Positions 6,190 through 14,145 are shown, counted from the first letter of the stretch. The stretch is 17,909 nt of DNA from RBC101 sp052387735 (GCA_052387735.1 JBQTIW010000056.1:1-17909); one strand, 5' to 3'. The notes: generated from the sequence alone by a model not told the origin. Numbers and translations are program-made.

Positions 6190-8150
6190 TATTCCTGCGC
6201 CTCATACTGCTCCTTCAGGCTGGCCACGACGTTGGGGTCCGCCAGCGTCGTCGTGTCGCCTAACGTTCGCCCCTCGGCGATGTCGCGGAGCAGGCGCCGC
6301 ATGATCTTGCCCGAGCGCGTCTTTGGCAGGTCTGCCGAGAAGAGAATGTCGTCGGGCCGCGCGATGGCGCCGATCTTGTCCGACACGAACGCTTTGAGGT
6401 CGTCACGCAGCTCGGGAGAGGGTTGGTAGCCCTGGCGGAGGGAAACAAATGCCGCCAGCGCCTGACCCTTGAGGTCGTGCGTTCGGCCCACGACGGCGGC
6501 CTCGGCTACGGCGGGGTGCTCGACGAGCGCGCTCTCGACTTCCATCGTGCCGATGCGGTGGCCGGCGACGTTCAGCACGTCATCCACGCGGCCCAGGATC
6601 CAGAAATAGCCGTCCTCGTCACGTTTGGCGCCGTCACCGGGAAAGTACAGGTCCGGACGACCGGGCCATTTGGTGAAGTAGGTGTCGACGTAACGCTGGT
6701 CGTCACCCCAAATTGTCCGCAACATCGAGGGCCATGGCGTGGTGAGGGCGAGCAGCCCACCACCCACGGGAATCACATTCGCGTTGCCATCGAGCAGCTC
6801 GGCGGTGAAGCCGGGGAGGGCCTTCGTCGCCGATCCCGGCTTGGTGGGCGTGAGCCCGGGCAGGGGCGAGATCACGATCGCCCCTGTTTCGGTTTGCCAC
6901 CAGGTGTCCACGATCGGGCACCGCTCCCCGCCGATGTGCCTGTGATACCACATCCACGCTTCGGGGTTGATCGGCTCGCCCACACTGCCTAACAAGCGCA
7001 GTCGCGACAGGTCATGGCGGGCGGGATGTTCCGGTCCCCATTTCATGAAAGCGCGAATGGCGGTCGGCGCCGTGTACAGGACCGTGACGCCATGACGGGC
7101 GCAGATCTCCCAAAAGCGGTCCTTCTCCGGCCAATCCGGAGCGCCTTCGTACATCAGGCACGTAGCGCCGTTGGCCAGCGGTCCGTACACCACATACGAA
7201 TGTCCCGTCACCCATCCGATGTCGGCGGTACACCAGAAGACATCCTCTTCCTTGAGGTCGAACACATCCCGCGTGGTCGCCGTGACCCCGGTGAGATAGC
7301 CGCCCGTCGAGTGCACGATGCCCTTGGGTTTCCCCGTCGTTCCCGACGTGTAGAGGATGAAGAGCACGTCCTCGGCGTCCATCGGTTCGGGGGGGCACTC
7401 GGGTGAGGCGTGCGCCATCAGTCGGTGCCACCAGTGGTCGCGGCCTTCGCGCATGTCGGCGAATGACTCGTCTCCCACCCCGCCGGGCCGGCGCTGAACG
7501 ACGACGACGTGTTGCACCGACGGCGCACCGACGATCGCCTTGTCGGTGTTGCGCTTGAGCGGCACGATCTGACCCCGTCGATATCCGCCGTCGGCCGTGA
7601 TCACGACCTTCGCCTGCGCATCGTTCATGCGGTCGCGCAGCGATTCAGGGGAGAAGCCCCCGAACACGACCGAGTGAATGGCGCCGATGCGGGCACAGGC
7701 CAGCATCGCGATCGCCGCTTCGGGGATCATCGGCAGGTAGATCCCCACGCGGTCACCTCGATGCACGCCTAACGACCTGAGGACGTTGGCGAACTTGCCC
7801 ACCTCGCGATACAGATCCCAGTAGGTCAGCGTTCGGCGGTCGCCCGGTTCTCCCTCGAACACGATCGCCGCCTTGTTCCGGCGGGCCGAGCCGATGTGGC
7901 GGTCCAGGCAGTTGTAGGCAACGTTGAGCGTTCCGCCGACGAACCACTTTGCACGCGGAGGTTTCCAGTCGAGAACCGCGGTCCAGGGGGTGAACCAGTC
8001 CAGCTCCATCGCGCGGTCGGCCCAGTACGACACGTAGTCGGCGCTGGCCTGCGCGTGGAGATCCCACGTGGAAATGCGGGCGTGGGAGGCGAATGTGGGG
8101 AGTGGAGGAAACCGGCGGTGCTCCTGCAGCAGAACATCGATGTCTGACAT
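6189..8150 (-). CDS. acs: Acetyl-CoA synthetase (AMP-forming)
   Basis: This enzyme activates acetate with ATP to acetyl-AMP and then to acetyl-CoA, releasing pyrophosphate. With ATG 8150 the product is 653 residues, the normal family length. An upstream GTG at 8243 would add 31 unusual, proline-rich residues and is less likely. Visible signatures are WFVGGTLNVAYNCLDRH (69-85), the ATP P-loop YTSGTTGKPKG (267-277), DTWWQTETG (415-423) with the Trp of the acetate pocket, GRVDDVLNVAGHR (520-532), and PKTRSGKIMRR. The last contains Lys615, equivalent to the acetylation-controlled lysine of Salmonella Acs, so lysine acetylation control is plausible. Three Leu-Gly pairs use the rare TTA-GGC form of the window's repeated octamer. 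Pyrophosphatase lies 1.4 kb away. Confidence 0.97.
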   Translation of the reverse strand: MSDIDVLLQEHRRFPPLPTFASHARISTWDLHAQASADYVSYWADRAMELDWFTPWTAVLDWKPPRAKWFVGGTLNVAYNCLDRHIGSARRNKAAIVFEGEPGDRRTLTYWDLYREVGKFANVLRSLGVHRGDRVGIYLPMIPEAAIAMLACARIGAIHSVVFGGFSPESLRDRMNDAQAKVVITADGGYRRGQIVPLKRNTDKAIVGAPSVQHVVVVQRRPGGVGDESFADMREGRDHWWHRLMAHASPECPPEPMDAEDVLFILYTSGTTGKPKGIVHSTGGYLTGVTATTRDVFDLKEEDVFWCTADIGWVTGHSYVVYGPLANGATCLMYEGAPDWPEKDRFWEICARHGVTVLYTAPTAIRAFMKWGPEHPARHDLSRLRLLGSVGEPINPEAWMWYHRHIGGERCPIVDTWWQTETGAIVISPLPGLTPTKPGSATKALPGFTAELLDGNANVIPVGGGLLALTTPWPSMLRTIWGDDQRYVDTYFTKWPGRPDLYFPGDGAKRDEDGYFWILGRVDDVLNVAGHRIGTMEVESALVEHPAVAEAAVVGRTHDLKGQALAAFVSLRQGYQPSPELRDDLKAFVSDKIGAIARPDDILFSADLPKTRSGKIMRRLLRDIAEGRTLGDTTTLADPNVVASLKEQYEAQE

Positions 8151-8453
8151 GTCGGCGGAGAGTGCGCGAGGTCCGAGGCGAGGTGGTGTTGGAGGAGGAT
8201 ACTGCTCCGGTTCAATGGCGGGGGCAACGTGGGTCCAGCGCACGTCGGGAATGCGCTACTTCTCGCGATTCGCGCCGACCGGAGTCGGATGCCCCACGGT
8301 CGATGACCGGCGTAACATGTTGCTCTGCAAACACTTACGATGCATCGTCGAGCCTGGCACGCCATTCGCTTGGGTTTGCTGGTGTGAGCAAAGGGGATCG
8401 GGGACGGACGGGTTGTCCTCCGATTTTGGCGCCGACCTGCGAGGCAAGCATCC
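8151..8453. other. Divergent intergenic region between acs and the STAS gene
   Basis: No gene is supported in these 303 bases, which must hold promoters for both directions. I see a near-palindrome GTAACATGTTGC at 8312-8323 (10 of 12 bases symmetrical) and an inverted repeat TTTGCT-N6-AGCAAA at 8375-8392. Either could be an operator. No promoter boxes are convincing on either strand. Confidence 0.35.
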
Positions 8454-8759
8454 ATGAATGCTGTACTTGATCGAGTATCGATCGAAGCTCCTGCCCGGCT
8501 CGTGGCTGAGACCCGCGTGGATTTTCGCGCAGCGGCCATGGAGTGCCTTGATCGCTCCGCCGCGGCGAAGACGGGGCATCTGCGAATCGACATGTCTGGC
8601 ACCGAGGATGTCGACGCCAGTGGACTGGGCACCCTGGTGGTTCTGCAGAAGCGGGCGCGTGAACGTGGGTTGACGACGCAACTGTGCGCGACACAACCGC
8701 AGGTACGGTCGTTGCTCGCCGCGACCAAGCTCGAGGCGCTGTTCGAGTTCGCCTCCTAA
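8454..8759 (+). CDS. STAS-domain protein (anti-sigma-factor antagonist-like)
   Basis: The 101-residue protein is a single STAS domain of the size of SpoIIAA/RsbV. After a short N-terminal beta part (VSIEAPARLVAETRVDF) comes the hallmark block RIDMSGTEDVDASGLGTLVVL (split: strand at 43-49, loop at 50-58, helix from about 59). Ser56 in DVDASGLG is where the regulatory phosphoserine sits in this family. In known systems such a protein binds a serine-kinase anti-sigma factor, or acts as a scaffold in signalling or lipid transport (MlaB). No RsbW-like kinase or Mla gene is nearby, so the partner is unknown. ATG 8454 is used; a second ATG at 8458 is out of frame. The stop codon is part of a CCTAACG repeat. 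Confidence 0.86.
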   Translation: MNAVLDRVSIEAPARLVAETRVDFRAAAMECLDRSAAAKTGHLRIDMSGTEDVDASGLGTLVVLQKRARERGLTTQLCATQPQVRSLLAATKLEALFEFAS

Positions 8760-8912
8760 CGACCTCGGGGGGACGCGCACGCACGGGTGTTTATCGAATC
8801 GACGCGTCGTTGCGCCTGCTCGAGGCGCCCCGGGCGGCTTCCCCCGTGCGCAGGCGTGGTGATGCGAGTACGATGAGTGGGGCCACCTGACACCGTCAGA
8901 CCGGCCGCTGCG

Positions 8913-8920
8913 TACTTTCG
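8913..8920 (+). promoter_or_regulatory. Candidate -7 element TACTTTCG
   Basis: The octamer TACTTTCG is identical to that at 2020-2027 in front of the phosphatidyltransferase gene. It lies 19 bases before the ATG at 8940. No clear TTTG box occurs at the expected distance upstream (CTGACA at 8887-8892 is nearest). Confidence 0.22.
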
Positions 8921-8939
8921 GGGAACCTCTGTCGCCACC

Positions 8940-9215
8940 ATGGACAAATACGAAGCGATCGTTGCCATCGTCTCGATTGTTTTCGGCAGCCTCACCGCGA
9001 TTGCCGTGACGTTCGGGATCGCGCACGCGCTCGGGAAATGGCGCAAGGGTGATCCGGCAGTGTCGGCGGCGAGCGTGGCACGGCTCGAGCAGCGGATGGA
9101 GCGGATCGAGCAGGCCATCGACGCGGTCGCCGTGGAGATGGAGCGGGTATCGGAGGGCCAGCGATTCGCGACACGTCTTCTCTCCGAGCGCGCGGGCGAG
9201 AAGACCAGCGCCTAA
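8940..9215 (+). CDS. Small membrane protein: one helix plus coiled coil (paralog A)
   Basis: The 91-residue product starts MDKYEAIVAIVSIVFGSLTA, with a transmembrane helix at about 6-29. A short basic loop (KWRKGD) follows, then a coiled coil at about 46-80: ARLEQRMERIEQAIDAVAVE and MERVSEG. The frame is open upstream to a GTG at 8877, but ATG 8940 starts the hydrophobic helix properly. Its neighbour at 9222 has the same layout and a similar coiled-coil core (IDAVAVEMER versus IDAMAVQIER), so the two look like a tandem duplication. The topology recalls phage-shock-type proteins such as PspB, but that is shape only and not a family call. The stop is inside a GCCTAACG repeat. Confidence 0.72.
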   Translation: MDKYEAIVAIVSIVFGSLTAIAVTFGIAHALGKWRKGDPAVSAASVARLEQRMERIEQAIDAVAVEMERVSEGQRFATRLLSERAGEKTSA

Positions 9216-9221
9216 CGTGAC

Positions 9222-9512
9222 ATGATCACGGGCCTGATCGCGATGGTCTTTGGGGTTGCGATGATGATCGCCGTGCCCATTGCGATCTATGCGGCCATTC
9301 GCGCGGTGAACAGGGCCTTTTCGTCGGACTCGGCGCTGCCGCCGCCGAATCTTGCCATCGAGGCGCGGTTGCGCCGGATGGAAGAAGCGATCGATGCGAT
9401 GGCGGTGCAGATCGAGCGCATGCGGACAGGCGAGGAGCCTCGTTATGTTTCGGGAGAAGATGCCGAGCCCCGGCAGCTGCCTCCACCGGACGAACCGCCG
9501 ACCTTTCGATGA
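9222..9512 (+). CDS. Small membrane protein: one helix plus coiled coil (paralog B)
   Basis: This 96-residue protein begins 6 bases after paralog A. It has a transmembrane helix at about 4-27 (LIAMVFGVAMMIAVPIAIYA), a short linker (AFSSDSALPPP), the coiled coil RLRRMEEAIDAMAVQIERM (about 49-67), and a proline/acid-rich tail. Its ATGA overlaps the start of the pyrophosphatase gene by four bases, so the three genes form a translationally coupled operon. The coiled coils of A and B could pair as a heterodimer. Function is unknown. Confidence 0.75.
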   Translation: MITGLIAMVFGVAMMIAVPIAIYAAIRAVNRAFSSDSALPPPNLAIEARLRRMEEAIDAMAVQIERMRTGEEPRYVSGEDAEPRQLPPPDEPPTFR

Positions 9513-10051
9513 TTCATCCCTGGCGCGACCTCCCGCCCGGACCCCATCCGCCCGACGAAGTCACCGCCATCATCGAGATTCCGCGTGGGAGTCGGAACAA
9601 ATACGAGCTCGATAAGGATTCGGGATTCTTCAAGCTGGACCGCGTGCTGTATTCCGCGGTGCACTATCCCGGCGACTATGGGTTCATTCCGCGCACCCTG
9701 CATGAGGATGGGGATCCGCTGGACATCATCGTGCGGATCGACGAGCCGACGTTCACGGGGTGTCAGGTACGCTCGCGTCCGATCGGCGTGCTGAAGATGC
9801 TCGACCGCGGCGAGCCGGATGACAAGATCCTGGCGGTGGCCGCGGGCGATCCATTGCACGGGGAATGGTTCGACATTGCCGACTTACCGCAGCACTACCT
9901 GAGTGAGGTGGAGCACTTCTTTCAGATCTACAAGGACCTGGAAGGGAAGCGAATGCAGATCATCGGTTGGGAAAAGAGCGACGTGGCGATGCAGGTGATC
10001 GAGGAATGCATTGTGCGATACAGCGCGGAGTTCCTGGGAGTGGGGCCGTAA
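9509..10051 (+). CDS. ppa: Inorganic pyrophosphatase, family I
   Basis: The enzyme hydrolyses pyrophosphate to phosphate in the cytoplasm, pulling reactions such as acetyl-CoA synthesis forward. At 180 residues it has the normal length. The E. coli catalytic residues all have counterparts: Glu23 in IIEIPRG, Lys31 in NKYE, Tyr53/Tyr57 in YPGDYGFI, the metal-binding block DGDPLD (Asp67, Asp69, Asp72), Asp99, Asp104 and Lys106 in MLDRGEPDDK, and YKDLEGK. The start ATG overlaps the stop of the preceding membrane-protein gene by four bases (ATGA). Expression is therefore probably coupled to it. Confidence 0.96.
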   Translation: MIHPWRDLPPGPHPPDEVTAIIEIPRGSRNKYELDKDSGFFKLDRVLYSAVHYPGDYGFIPRTLHEDGDPLDIIVRIDEPTFTGCQVRSRPIGVLKMLDRGEPDDKILAVAAGDPLHGEWFDIADLPQHYLSEVEHFFQIYKDLEGKRMQIIGWEKSDVAMQVIEECIVRYSAEFLGVGP

Positions 10052-10335
10052 AGGCAGCAGCGCGGTCGACCGTTGTCGCGGCACCGCACCTCATGCACGC
10101 CGACCGTGGCCACGGGCTTCGACGCACGAGCGACCCATGACGCCGTTGGCCTCGCGCGTGGTCCCGTCCGACACGTCGCCCAAGCTCCCGGTGCCAAACG
10201 ATCCGCGCGTCGGAGCGCGTCACACCCCGTTCCCCGCGTCCATTGCACCGCTTTGGCGACTCGGAAACATCCACCCGCCCCACGAGTCCCTGGCCGTTTG
10301 GTCAACTCGGTGCTTCCCGGCGGAGCGCTCGGTCG
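10052..10335. other. Convergent intergenic region, no gene seen
   Basis: These 284 bases lie between the ends of ppa and the aquaporin gene. Open frames here have arginine/proline/cysteine-rich translations typical of non-coding GC-rich DNA. I see no tRNA, no hairpin with a T-tract and no repeat. Confidence 0.4.
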
Positions 10336-11016
10336 TTATGCGGTCCTGGTTCGCTCCTTGAGGCCCCAATCCCAGATCAGCGTTCCCGCGAGTGCGCCGA
10401 GGACTGGGCCGATCCAGTAAACGAGATGCGCCTCCCAGACCCCCGACACCAGCGCTGGGCCTAACGAGCGCGCCGGATTGAGCGAGGCGCCGGTCAAGGG
10501 CCCGATCGCCATGACCAGGGCGCCGACCACACAGCCGACGATGACCCCCGCCGCCGGGGGACGCGCACTCGCGGCAACGAGGCCGCAGACCGTGATGGCC
10601 AGGAATCCGGTCGCGACCGTCTCGAGGAGAACAGCGTGCCGGAACGTCACGTCTGCGGCGAGCGACGTTCCGCCGATTCGCGATCCGGTCAGCAGGTCCG
10701 TGGGGAACGTCTCCTTGAGGAGGTACGCGCCCGCCACAGCACCGAGGACCTGTGCGGCGACCATGAGCAGGCCGTCGACCGGCTTCGTCCGGCGCGTGAG
10801 CACGAACGCGGTGGTGATCGCGGGATTGAAGTGAGCCGAGACGTTCGCCAGAGCGGCGACCATTGCCGCGAGTGTGAACGCGTAGACGATACCGGCGGCC
10901 AGTAGCGCGGCGTGCGTTCCGGAACGCGCCGACATCATCAGGGCTCCGCTCCCCATGAACACGATGGCAAACGCGCCAAGAAACTCGGCAGTCGCGATCC
11001 GGACGAATCGGTGCAT
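10336..11016 (-). CDS. Aquaporin / MIP family channel
   Basis: With ATG 11016 this encodes 226 residues and six hydrophobic helices plus two half-helices. Both pore signatures are intact: HFNPA (Asn64-Pro-Ala) and SLNPAR (Asn180-Pro-Ala-Arg183). The family moves water or small uncharged solutes across the inner membrane. Compared by eye with E. coli AqpZ, the selectivity-filter His174 position appears to be Val (ALVMAIGP) and Thr183 appears to be Ala. This makes a strict water channel less certain and a glycerol- or metalloid-type substrate possible. A TTG start at 11043 would add nine residues. The gene stands alone, separated from the ketosynthase operon by a repeat-rich spacer. One Leu-Gly pair uses TTA-GGC. 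Confidence 0.9.
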   Translation of the reverse strand: MHRFVRIATAEFLGAFAIVFMGSGALMMSARSGTHAALLAAGIVYAFTLAAMVAALANVSAHFNPAITTAFVLTRRTKPVDGLLMVAAQVLGAVAGAYLLKETFPTDLLTGSRIGGTSLAADVTFRHAVLLETVATGFLAITVCGLVAASARPPAAGVIVGCVVGALVMAIGPLTGASLNPARSLGPALVSGVWEAHLVYWIGPVLGALAGTLIWDWGLKERTRTA

Positions 11017-11054
11017 GAGCTGATCGGTTGAGTGGGGCGCCAACGTACGCTCTC

Positions 11055-11120
11055 CCCGTCCACCCGTCCACCCGTCTACGCGCCTCTCCGCTCACCGCTC
11101 ACCCGTTCACCTGATTCACC
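11055..11120. repeat. Degenerate CACCCGT/CTCACC intergenic repeats
   Basis: The spacer contains tandem CCACCCGT (11060-11067 and 11068-11075) followed by CTCACCGCTCACCCGTTCACC. Read on the minus strand, its core matches 16 of 17 bases of the repeat unit near 1949-1965. No coding potential is present. Confidence 0.5.
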
Positions 11121-12357
11121 CATGCCTCCGCATGACGAGTGCGGCATTGATGCCCCCGAATCCGAACGAATTGGACACGAGGTGTTCCACGCGCTGCGTC
11201 CGGCCGTCCCGCGGGACGTAGTCGAGATCGCACCCGGGATCGGGGTCCATCAGGTTCACCGTCGGGGGCAGCCACTCGCGCTCGAGCGCGAGGGCGCAGA
11301 TCGCCGCTTCGATCGCTCCCGAGGCGCCTAACGCATGGCCGTAGTACCCCTTGGTCCCAGAGACCGGAATGCGATAGGCCCGATCGCCCAAGGTCGTCTT
11401 GATCGCCATCGTTTCCGTGGGATCGTTGAGCGGAGTCGAGGAGCCGTGGGCGTTGACGTAGTCCACGTCCGTCGGCGCCAGATGCGCGTCGTCCAGGGCG
11501 ATCTGCATGGCGCGGGCGGCCTGTGATCCATCGGGACGCGGTGCGGTCATGTGATGCGCGTCGTTCGTCACGCCGAAGCCCAGGATTTCGCCGTAGACGA
11601 GCGCCCCGCGCGCGATGGCCCGCTCCCGTTCCTCGAGGATCAGCACCGCCGCCCCTTCACCCATCACGAAGCCGTCGCGCCCCTTGTCGAACGGCCGCGA
11701 CGCGCTCGCCGGATCCTGATTCCGAGTGGACATGGCCCGAATCAGCGAGAACGCGCCGAAGCAGAGCGGGGCCAGGGGCGCTTCGGCACCGCCGCAGATC
11801 ATCACGTCGGCGTAGTTGTCGCGGACCTGACGAAACGCATCTCCGATGGCGATGGTGCCTGAGGCGCAGCTCATCGCATTCGTGGAGTTGGGACCATGCA
11901 CGCCGAACTCGATGGCGATGTTGCAGCTCGACGCTCCGCCGAACACGGTGAGGGCGAGGGACGCGTCGACGGCGCGCAATCCCTGGGTGAGGAAGATCCC
12001 CAGCTGGTCCTCGGCGTAGGCCACGCCGCCTAACGCGGTTCCCATCATCGCCCCGATCCGGTCGCGGTCTTCCGCGGCAAGGTTGATTCCAGCGTCGTCG
12101 AGGGCCATGCGCGATGCGACCACCGAGAACTGACCGAAACGATCGAGGCGCTTCGCCCGCTTGGCCTCGATGAAGTCGGTGGCGATGAAATCGTTCACCT
12201 CGGCCGCGACGTGAGTCCGGAAGATCGACGGGTCGAACCGGGTGACCGGTCCCACGGCGCTGCGCTGACCGCGCAACCCGGCCCACATCCCATCTCGCGT
12301 CAGGCCGATCGGCGTGAGTGCGCCGATCCCGGTGACGACCACCCGGCGCCGGCTCAT
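11116..12357 (-). CDS. Beta-ketoacyl-ACP synthase II type ketosynthase
   Basis: The 413-residue protein matches E. coli FabF in length and catalytic spacing. Cys164 (NAMSCASGT), His304 (VNAHGSSTPLND), Lys336 (GTKGYYGH) and His341 are all present, as is the C-terminal NSFGFGGINAAL. It extends an acyl or polyketide chain by condensation with malonyl-ACP. ATG 12357 (MSRRRVVVTGIG) overlaps the stop of the SRPBCC gene in ATGA; the longer open frame upstream is not coding. It is the last gene of a seven-gene operon and lacks the usual fatty-acid neighbours (acpP, fabG, fabD). A dedicated role in a specialised pathway is therefore more likely than housekeeping synthesis, although it may still be the only FabF. 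Two Ala-Leu-Gly sites use TTA-GGC. Confidence 0.93.
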   Translation of the reverse strand: MSRRRVVVTGIGALTPIGLTRDGMWAGLRGQRSAVGPVTRFDPSIFRTHVAAEVNDFIATDFIEAKRAKRLDRFGQFSVVASRMALDDAGINLAAEDRDRIGAMMGTALGGVAYAEDQLGIFLTQGLRAVDASLALTVFGGASSCNIAIEFGVHGPNSTNAMSCASGTIAIGDAFRQVRDNYADVMICGGAEAPLAPLCFGAFSLIRAMSTRNQDPASASRPFDKGRDGFVMGEGAAVLILEERERAIARGALVYGEILGFGVTNDAHHMTAPRPDGSQAARAMQIALDDAHLAPTDVDYVNAHGSSTPLNDPTETMAIKTTLGDRAYRIPVSGTKGYYGHALGASGAIEAAICALALEREWLPPTVNLMDPDPGCDLDYVPRDGRTQRVEHLVSNSFGFGGINAALVMRRHG

Positions 12358-12902
12358 ACGCCGGACGCCGTAGCGCCCCATGCGCGCGCCGCCTTCTCGG
12401 CTCCGGACTCGGCAACGGCCGCCAGGCCCGCCAGCGTGCGGCTGGCGATTCCGTGCACGAACACCGGCCCGATCACCTGGGTCGCGGCGAAGATGCCGAT
12501 CAGCGGCCAGCGCGGTCCATCCCACACGTGGAGCAGCCTCACCTGTGTTCCCCCCGTCCTGGCCTCGAACGTCCACTCGACGTCCATCCCCGTGGTGATC
12601 CCTCCGATGTGCCTGAAGCGCACGGCTGGTCGCGCATGATCCACCGCCATTTCCGACAACCACCACGTTGGCCAATTGACGACGCCGAACGGCCGATCGG
12701 CGCTCATCTCCACGATTCCTCCACCATCGCGCGCCCGCTCGCGAAAGCGTACAAAGCGATAGTGCCGGAGGTGTGCCGGCCAGCTCTCTACGTCTCGCAC
12801 GATGTCGAAGGTGGTGCGCACGTCGGCGCGGACCCAGCGCTCGTCGACTGTCTCCATCGGTCGGCCCACGGGTAGCGGGCCGAGCGTAAACGGTTCTCGC
12901 AC
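12354..12902 (-). CDS. SRPBCC-family (polyketide cyclase/aromatase-like) protein
   Basis: This 182-residue protein begins its conserved core with ETVDERWVRADVRTTFDIV and RDVESWPAHLRHYRFVRF. That is the N-terminal strand-helix-helix of START/SRPBCC proteins annotated as cyclase/dehydrase. Later strands carry WLSEMAVD, VRFRHIGG and VEWTFEART, and the long C-terminal helix lies around VHGIASRTLAGLAAVAESGA. The fold binds hydrophobic ligands in a deep cavity, and some members cyclise or aromatise polyketide chains. GTG 12902 gives this length; Met16 (12857) is an equally credible start. It sits between the methyltransferase and the ketosynthase, overlapping the latter by four bases. That placement supports a role in handling the same product. 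Confidence 0.8.
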   Translation of the reverse strand: MREPFTLGPLPVGRPMETVDERWVRADVRTTFDIVRDVESWPAHLRHYRFVRFRERARDGGGIVEMSADRPFGVVNWPTWWLSEMAVDHARPAVRFRHIGGITTGMDVEWTFEARTGGTQVRLLHVWDGPRWPLIGIFAATQVIGPVFVHGIASRTLAGLAAVAESGAEKAARAWGATASGV

Positions 12903-12947
12903 CTGACGGTTCCGGTTAAAGTCCTCGTGGGGGAGGATTCGTGATAG

Positions 12948-13661
12948 CTAATCGGTTGGCGTCCAACTGGCGATGAGCCGGAAGCCAAGGTGCCTCGAGA
13001 CGTGCGGCTCGGTTTTGGTGGCCTCCGCGACTAACTGGGACAGTTCAGGCGCCGTAAACCCGCGAAGAACCGACGTGACGCCGTCATGCCGGCTCACCGG
13101 GTGGAAGGCCAGTGGGAAGGACACCGCCCAGAGTCCCGCGGCCGCTACCCAGCTTCGCCGCAAGTCGTGGATGATCACCCGACGTCGCGCGACGCGGTCG
13201 AGCTCGCGAACCGCCTGGTGCAGCTCCTCGCCCGCGAAGTGGTGAAGCAACAGAGAACAGATGACGACATCTGTGGAACGATTTGCGAAGGGGAGCGATA
13301 GCGCCGACGCGCACACGCACGCCGCCCGCGACGTGCAGGACCTGGCCAGTCGTTCGTCGAGATCGAGCCCGACCGCCCGCACCTGCACGCCCGCGCGTGC
13401 CGCCTCCCGGACGGCAATGTCGAGCGTTTCCCCGGATCCGGTGCCGACGTCGAGCACGGTCAGCGTCTCGGGAGCACCTGCCATGGCTTGACGGAGCGCC
13501 TGCGCCATTGCCCGGCTTCCGCCTAACAAGGCGTTGGACAGCGCGATATCGCGATGCGACCGACGTCGCAGTGTGGAATCGACGTCCGGGGCATCGAGGA
13601 TCTCCACGCCGCGCCGGCGGCGCGGCGTGAGAACGCCGTCCTTACCGTTCCAGCCGGCCAT
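12948..13661 (-). CDS. Class I SAM-dependent methyltransferase
   Basis: The 237-residue protein shows motif I LTVLDVGTGSGETLDIA (67-83), the acidic residue after strand 2 in VGLDLDE (Asp100), a motif-III-like block DVVICSLLLHHFAGEEL (131-147), and a later strand RVIIHDL. These are the SAM-binding Rossmann features of small-molecule methyltransferases. ATG 13661 overlaps the end of the flavin reductase gene by 20 bases; the open frame further upstream is a shadow of that gene. A NALLGG segment uses TTA-GGC. In the operon it probably O- or C-methylates the pathway intermediate, but the substrate is not visible. A weak hairpin (12922-12937) lies between its stop and the next gene. Confidence 0.87.
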   Translation of the reverse strand: MAGWNGKDGVLTPRRRRGVEILDAPDVDSTLRRRSHRDIALSNALLGGSRAMAQALRQAMAGAPETLTVLDVGTGSGETLDIAVREAARAGVQVRAVGLDLDERLARSCTSRAACVCASALSLPFANRSTDVVICSLLLHHFAGEELHQAVRELDRVARRRVIIHDLRRSWVAAAGLWAVSFPLAFHPVSRHDGVTSVLRGFTAPELSQLVAEATKTEPHVSRHLGFRLIASWTPTD

Positions 13662-14145
13662 ACGATCCGCGGAAGTACACCAGCGGGTAGCGGTCGTTGA
13701 CGCTGGCACCGCCCGCCACCTCGGCGACAAAGACCCCATGATCGCCGGCGTCGTAGCGCGCGACGCGCCGGCACTCCACGTTGGCCGCGGTGCCAGCAAG
13801 GAGCGGAACACCGGCGATGCCTGACGAGTAGGCCACGCCTTCGAAGCGCAACTCCATCTCCTCGTCGGAGAACCGGCGCGACAGCGCTTCCTGATCCTCG
13901 GCCAGGATGTTCACGGCGAAGTATGGTATCACGTCGAGCACCTCGAACATGCTGGCGTTGCGATCGACGCAGACGAGAACGAGTGGCGGCTCGAGGGAGA
14001 GGGAAGCAAACGCGCTCACCGTCATCCCGTGAGCACGCCCTCGCCCGTCGAGCGTTGTGACGACCGTAACGCCGCTCGCGAAGCGGCTCATCAGCGCGCG
14101 AAACTGATCGGGTGAAAGGGCTCTGTCGGCCGGCGAAGCGGTCAT
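13642..14145 (-). CDS. Flavin reductase-like protein (FMN-binding split barrel)
   Basis: The 167-residue product has the flavin-reductase (HpaC/ActVB-like) order. A helix is followed by FASGVTVVTTLDGRGRAHGM (strands 1-2), TVSAFASLSLEPPLVLVCVD (the FMN loop and strand), YFAVNILAEDQEALSRRF, and a late GDHGVFVAEV strand. Such enzymes reduce free FMN or FAD with NAD(P)H and feed a partner monooxygenase. Others are flavoproteins in their own right. ATG 14145 overlaps the stop of the FAD-dependent enzyme by four bases (ATGA), making that protein the natural partner. The open frame upstream of the ATG is a shadow. Confidence 0.88.
   Translation of the reverse strand: MTASPADRALSPDQFRALMSRFASGVTVVTTLDGRGRAHGMTVSAFASLSLEPPLVLVCVDRNASMFEVLDVIPYFAVNILAEDQEALSRRFSDEEMELRFEGVAYSSGIAGVPLLAGTAANVECRRVARYDAGDHGVFVAEVAGGASVNDRYPLVYFRGSYGRLER

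Noticed and set aside
7826..9026. Long minus-strand open frames across the acs start and the STAS gene
   Set aside because: They cross a divergent intergenic region and oppose a recognisable STAS domain; their translations are low-complexity and Arg/Ser-rich.
10052..10335. Hidden gene or tRNA in the ppa/aquaporin convergent gap
   Set aside because: No cloverleaf, no coding-like codon bias and no conserved-looking peptide in any frame.
11055..11120. CRISPR-like or phage attachment repeats
   Set aside because: Units are short (about 8 bases), contiguous and degenerate, without spacers or cas genes.
12358..12675. N-terminal extension of the ketosynthase by about 106 residues
   Set aside because: The extension lies within the SRPBCC gene in another frame, and the FabF family starts exactly at MSRRRVVVTGIG with an ATGA overlap.
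12922..12937. Terminator between the methyltransferase and SRPBCC genes
   Set aside because: Only a 5-bp stem (TCCTC/GAGGA) with a CTTT tail; too weak and inside an otherwise tight operon.
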